DNA of 5,346 nt from Planctomycetaceae bacterium (lineage in GTDB: Bacteria > Planctomycetota > Planctomycetia > Pirellulales > Thermoguttaceae), in the NCBI GenBank assembly GCA_031288765.1, contig JAITQV010000158.1:1-5346 (forward strand). The letters run 5' to 3'. The position numbers were made by a program, and so were the translations under genes. Of this stretch, positions 4,855-5,346 are shown in pieces. Under the pieces are notes generated by a model, which was not told the origin of the DNA, searched no databases, and saw nothing but the letters and a program-made list of their open reading frames with translations. Positions within the stretch are counted from its first letter, which is position 1; each line of letters opens with the position of its first letter.

Positions 4855-4876
4855 TTTTCAGTATTAATACTGAAAA
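4855..4876. repeat. Perfect 22-bp palindrome
   Basis: TTTTCAGTATT is followed immediately by its exact reverse complement AATACTGAAAA, giving an uninterrupted 22-bp palindrome ending where the family 1 element (4877) starts. Only one half is present at the equivalent edge of the inverted copy (566-576). It could be a protein-binding site, a short hairpin, or a junction produced when two repeat ends met. Confidence 0.65.
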
Positions 4877-4934
4877 CCCCGCCAGGGGTGTGATGTGCAT
4901 AACCGTAGGTGGAGCGAAGCGCAACCTACGGATC
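4877..4934 (+). repeat. Family 1 two-hairpin repeat, copy 3
   Basis: CCCC-gcca-GGGG (4877-4888), linker TGTGATGTGCATAA, then the large hairpin CCGTAGGT/ACCTACGG (4903-4931) and ATC. Bases 4892-4934 are identical to 352-394. The small hairpin is CCCC/GGGG as in the inverted copy, whereas copy 1 has GCCC/GGGC, so that stem varies while staying paired. A family 2 locus begins 11 bases further on. Confidence 0.85.
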
Positions 4935-4944
4935 GGAATCTCAC

Positions 4945-5031
4945 AAGGTAGGCAACCAAAATAACCAGCATGACATAAATTCATTGTCGGCTAATGCCGA
5001 CGCAACCCTTCGGCGAAGGGTTACCTACCTT
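4945..5031 (-). repeat. Family 2 locus with one complete GTAG double hairpin
   Basis: On the minus strand GTAG (5028-5025) is followed by GTAACCCTTC (5024-5015) pairing with GAAGGGTTGC (5011-5002, one G-T wobble) around a three-base loop. Next comes GTCGGC/GCCGAC with a four-base loop (5001-4986). The left end, AGGTAGGCAACC (4946-4957), is a near-perfect inverted match to 5019-5030 but is not followed by hairpins, so the partner copy looks truncated. The inner stem differs from the 3399-3442 copy (CCCTTC/GAAGGG versus CCGCT/AGCGG) while pairing is kept. Confidence 0.75.
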
Positions 5032-5217
5032 TTGATTTTTAAAACCCTTTTCCTTCTCTGCCATAATGTCGGCTGCTTCGGAATGGTCAAAATCATGTTG
5101 ACCAACGGAACGAAATTTGTAATTAAGTTGTTCATAAGCCTCCTCATTAAATAATTGGAATGGTGGAAATTCCGGTTTTTGGGTAAAAAAGTGAAAAAAA
5201 CACTGGAGAGATAATTT
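4981..5217 (-). pseudogene. Coding-like frame without a start codon, probable gene remnant
   Basis: Between stop codons at 5220-5218 and 4983-4981 the minus strand has an open frame of 78 codons. Its middle (about 5181-5040) reads like a real soluble protein, with pieces such as PEFPPFQLFNEEAYEQL, FRSVGQHDFDHSEAAD and IMAEKEKG. The only in-frame ATG (5064) is too far downstream to be the start of this segment. Its last 16 or so codons and its stop lie within the family 2 repeat, and its upstream edge meets the 21-bp hairpin array. Runs of six and seven A (5185-5190, 5194-5200) precede it, so a frameshift joining it to sequence beyond the array is possible. The family is not recognised. The competing minus frame starting at 5270 has a less protein-like composition after the array. 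Confidence 0.5.
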
Positions 5218-5219
5218 TT

Positions 5220-5346
5220 ATCTCTCGTGAGATGGGTTTCATCTCTAGAGAGATGGAGTTCAAAAATCAATTTTTGAACTTCAAAAACCGATTTTTTGCT
5301 TTCGTTTCTCGAGAAATGGGTTTTATCTCTGGAGAGATGGACTTCA
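5220..5346. repeat. Tandem array of 21-bp palindromic hairpin units
   Basis: Six consecutive units start at 5220, 5241, 5262, 5283, 5304 and 5325, an exact 21-bp period; base 5346 begins a seventh. Each is a 14-bp palindrome plus a 7-bp spacer. The palindromes are ATCTCTCGTGAGAT, ATCTCTAGAGAGAT, AAAAATCAATTTTT, AAAAACCGATTTTT, GTTTCTCGAGAAAT and ATCTCTGGAGAGAT. The spacers are GGGTTTC, GGAGTTC, GAACTTC, TGCTTTC, GGGTTTT and GGACTTC. Arm sequences vary widely but stay complementary apart from single mismatches in three units. A degenerate unit may precede at 5199-5212. The period is a multiple of three, so both strands stay open (ISREMGF repeats on plus, THLTRDK-like heptads on minus); a coding heptad repeat is the alternative reading. 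Confidence 0.85.

Noticed and set aside
4909..5154. 81-residue plus frame beginning in a family 1 repeat
   Set aside because: It starts inside one hairpin repeat, passes through another, and runs antisense to the more protein-like minus frame.
5025..5270. 81-residue minus frame with HLSRDET-type heptads
   Set aside because: The heptads are the 21-bp palindromic array read in one frame. Downstream, another minus frame (4981-5217) looks more like real protein. Kept as an alternative in the array and remnant entries.
5220..5346. CRISPR array
   Set aside because: The period is 21 bp with 7-bp spacers that resemble each other and palindromes that vary, the opposite of conserved repeats with unique spacers of about 30 bp. 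No cas gene is present.

Overview
The window is 5.3 kb from an unidentified bacterium. Two protein genes are supported. They sit in long, AT-rich intergenic DNA packed with hairpin-forming repeats. The larger gene encodes a secreted-then-anchored membrane protein of an architecture I associate with Planctomycetota and other PVC-group bacteria. That, weak or absent Shine-Dalgarno sequences, and very repetitive intergenic DNA suggest an uncultured, possibly host-associated PVC bacterium. This placement is a low-confidence inference. No rRNA, tRNA, integrase, transposase or CRISPR is visible.

Layout. 1-583: a dispersed repeat (copy A), small hairpins, and two inverted copies of a two-hairpin repeat (family 1) bracketing a nested palindrome. 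584-1030: no gene. 1044-3161 (+): a 705-residue protein with a signal peptide, a beta-rich domain, a Thr/Pro/Glu repeat tract, an amidotransferase-like fold, two membrane helices and a periplasmic C-terminal domain. 3179-3442: a long inverted repeat after the stop codon, then an inverted pair of GTAG-headed double hairpins (family 2). 3443-3720: no gene; one direct-repeat copy and hairpins that may end the next gene. 3721-4515 (-): a 264-residue two-helix membrane protein of lower G+C, with a plausible promoter and a LacI-type palindrome upstream. 4638-4934: a second copy (B) of the left-end repeat module. 4945-5031: another family 2 locus. 4981-5217 (-): a coding-like frame with no start codon, apparently a gene remnant. 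5220-5346: a tandem array with an exact 21-bp period, each unit a 14-bp palindrome plus a 7-bp spacer, running off the window edge.

The two genes are on opposite strands, far apart, and do not form an operon. The most distinctive content is the repeats. Stems in families 1 and 2 and in the 21-bp array change sequence between copies while keeping complementarity, so the folded structure rather than the sequence looks conserved. GTAG recurs next to or inside most hairpins. This recalls REP elements mobilised by Y1 (HUH) REP-associated tyrosine transposases. No such transposase is in the window, so that link is a testable hypothesis.
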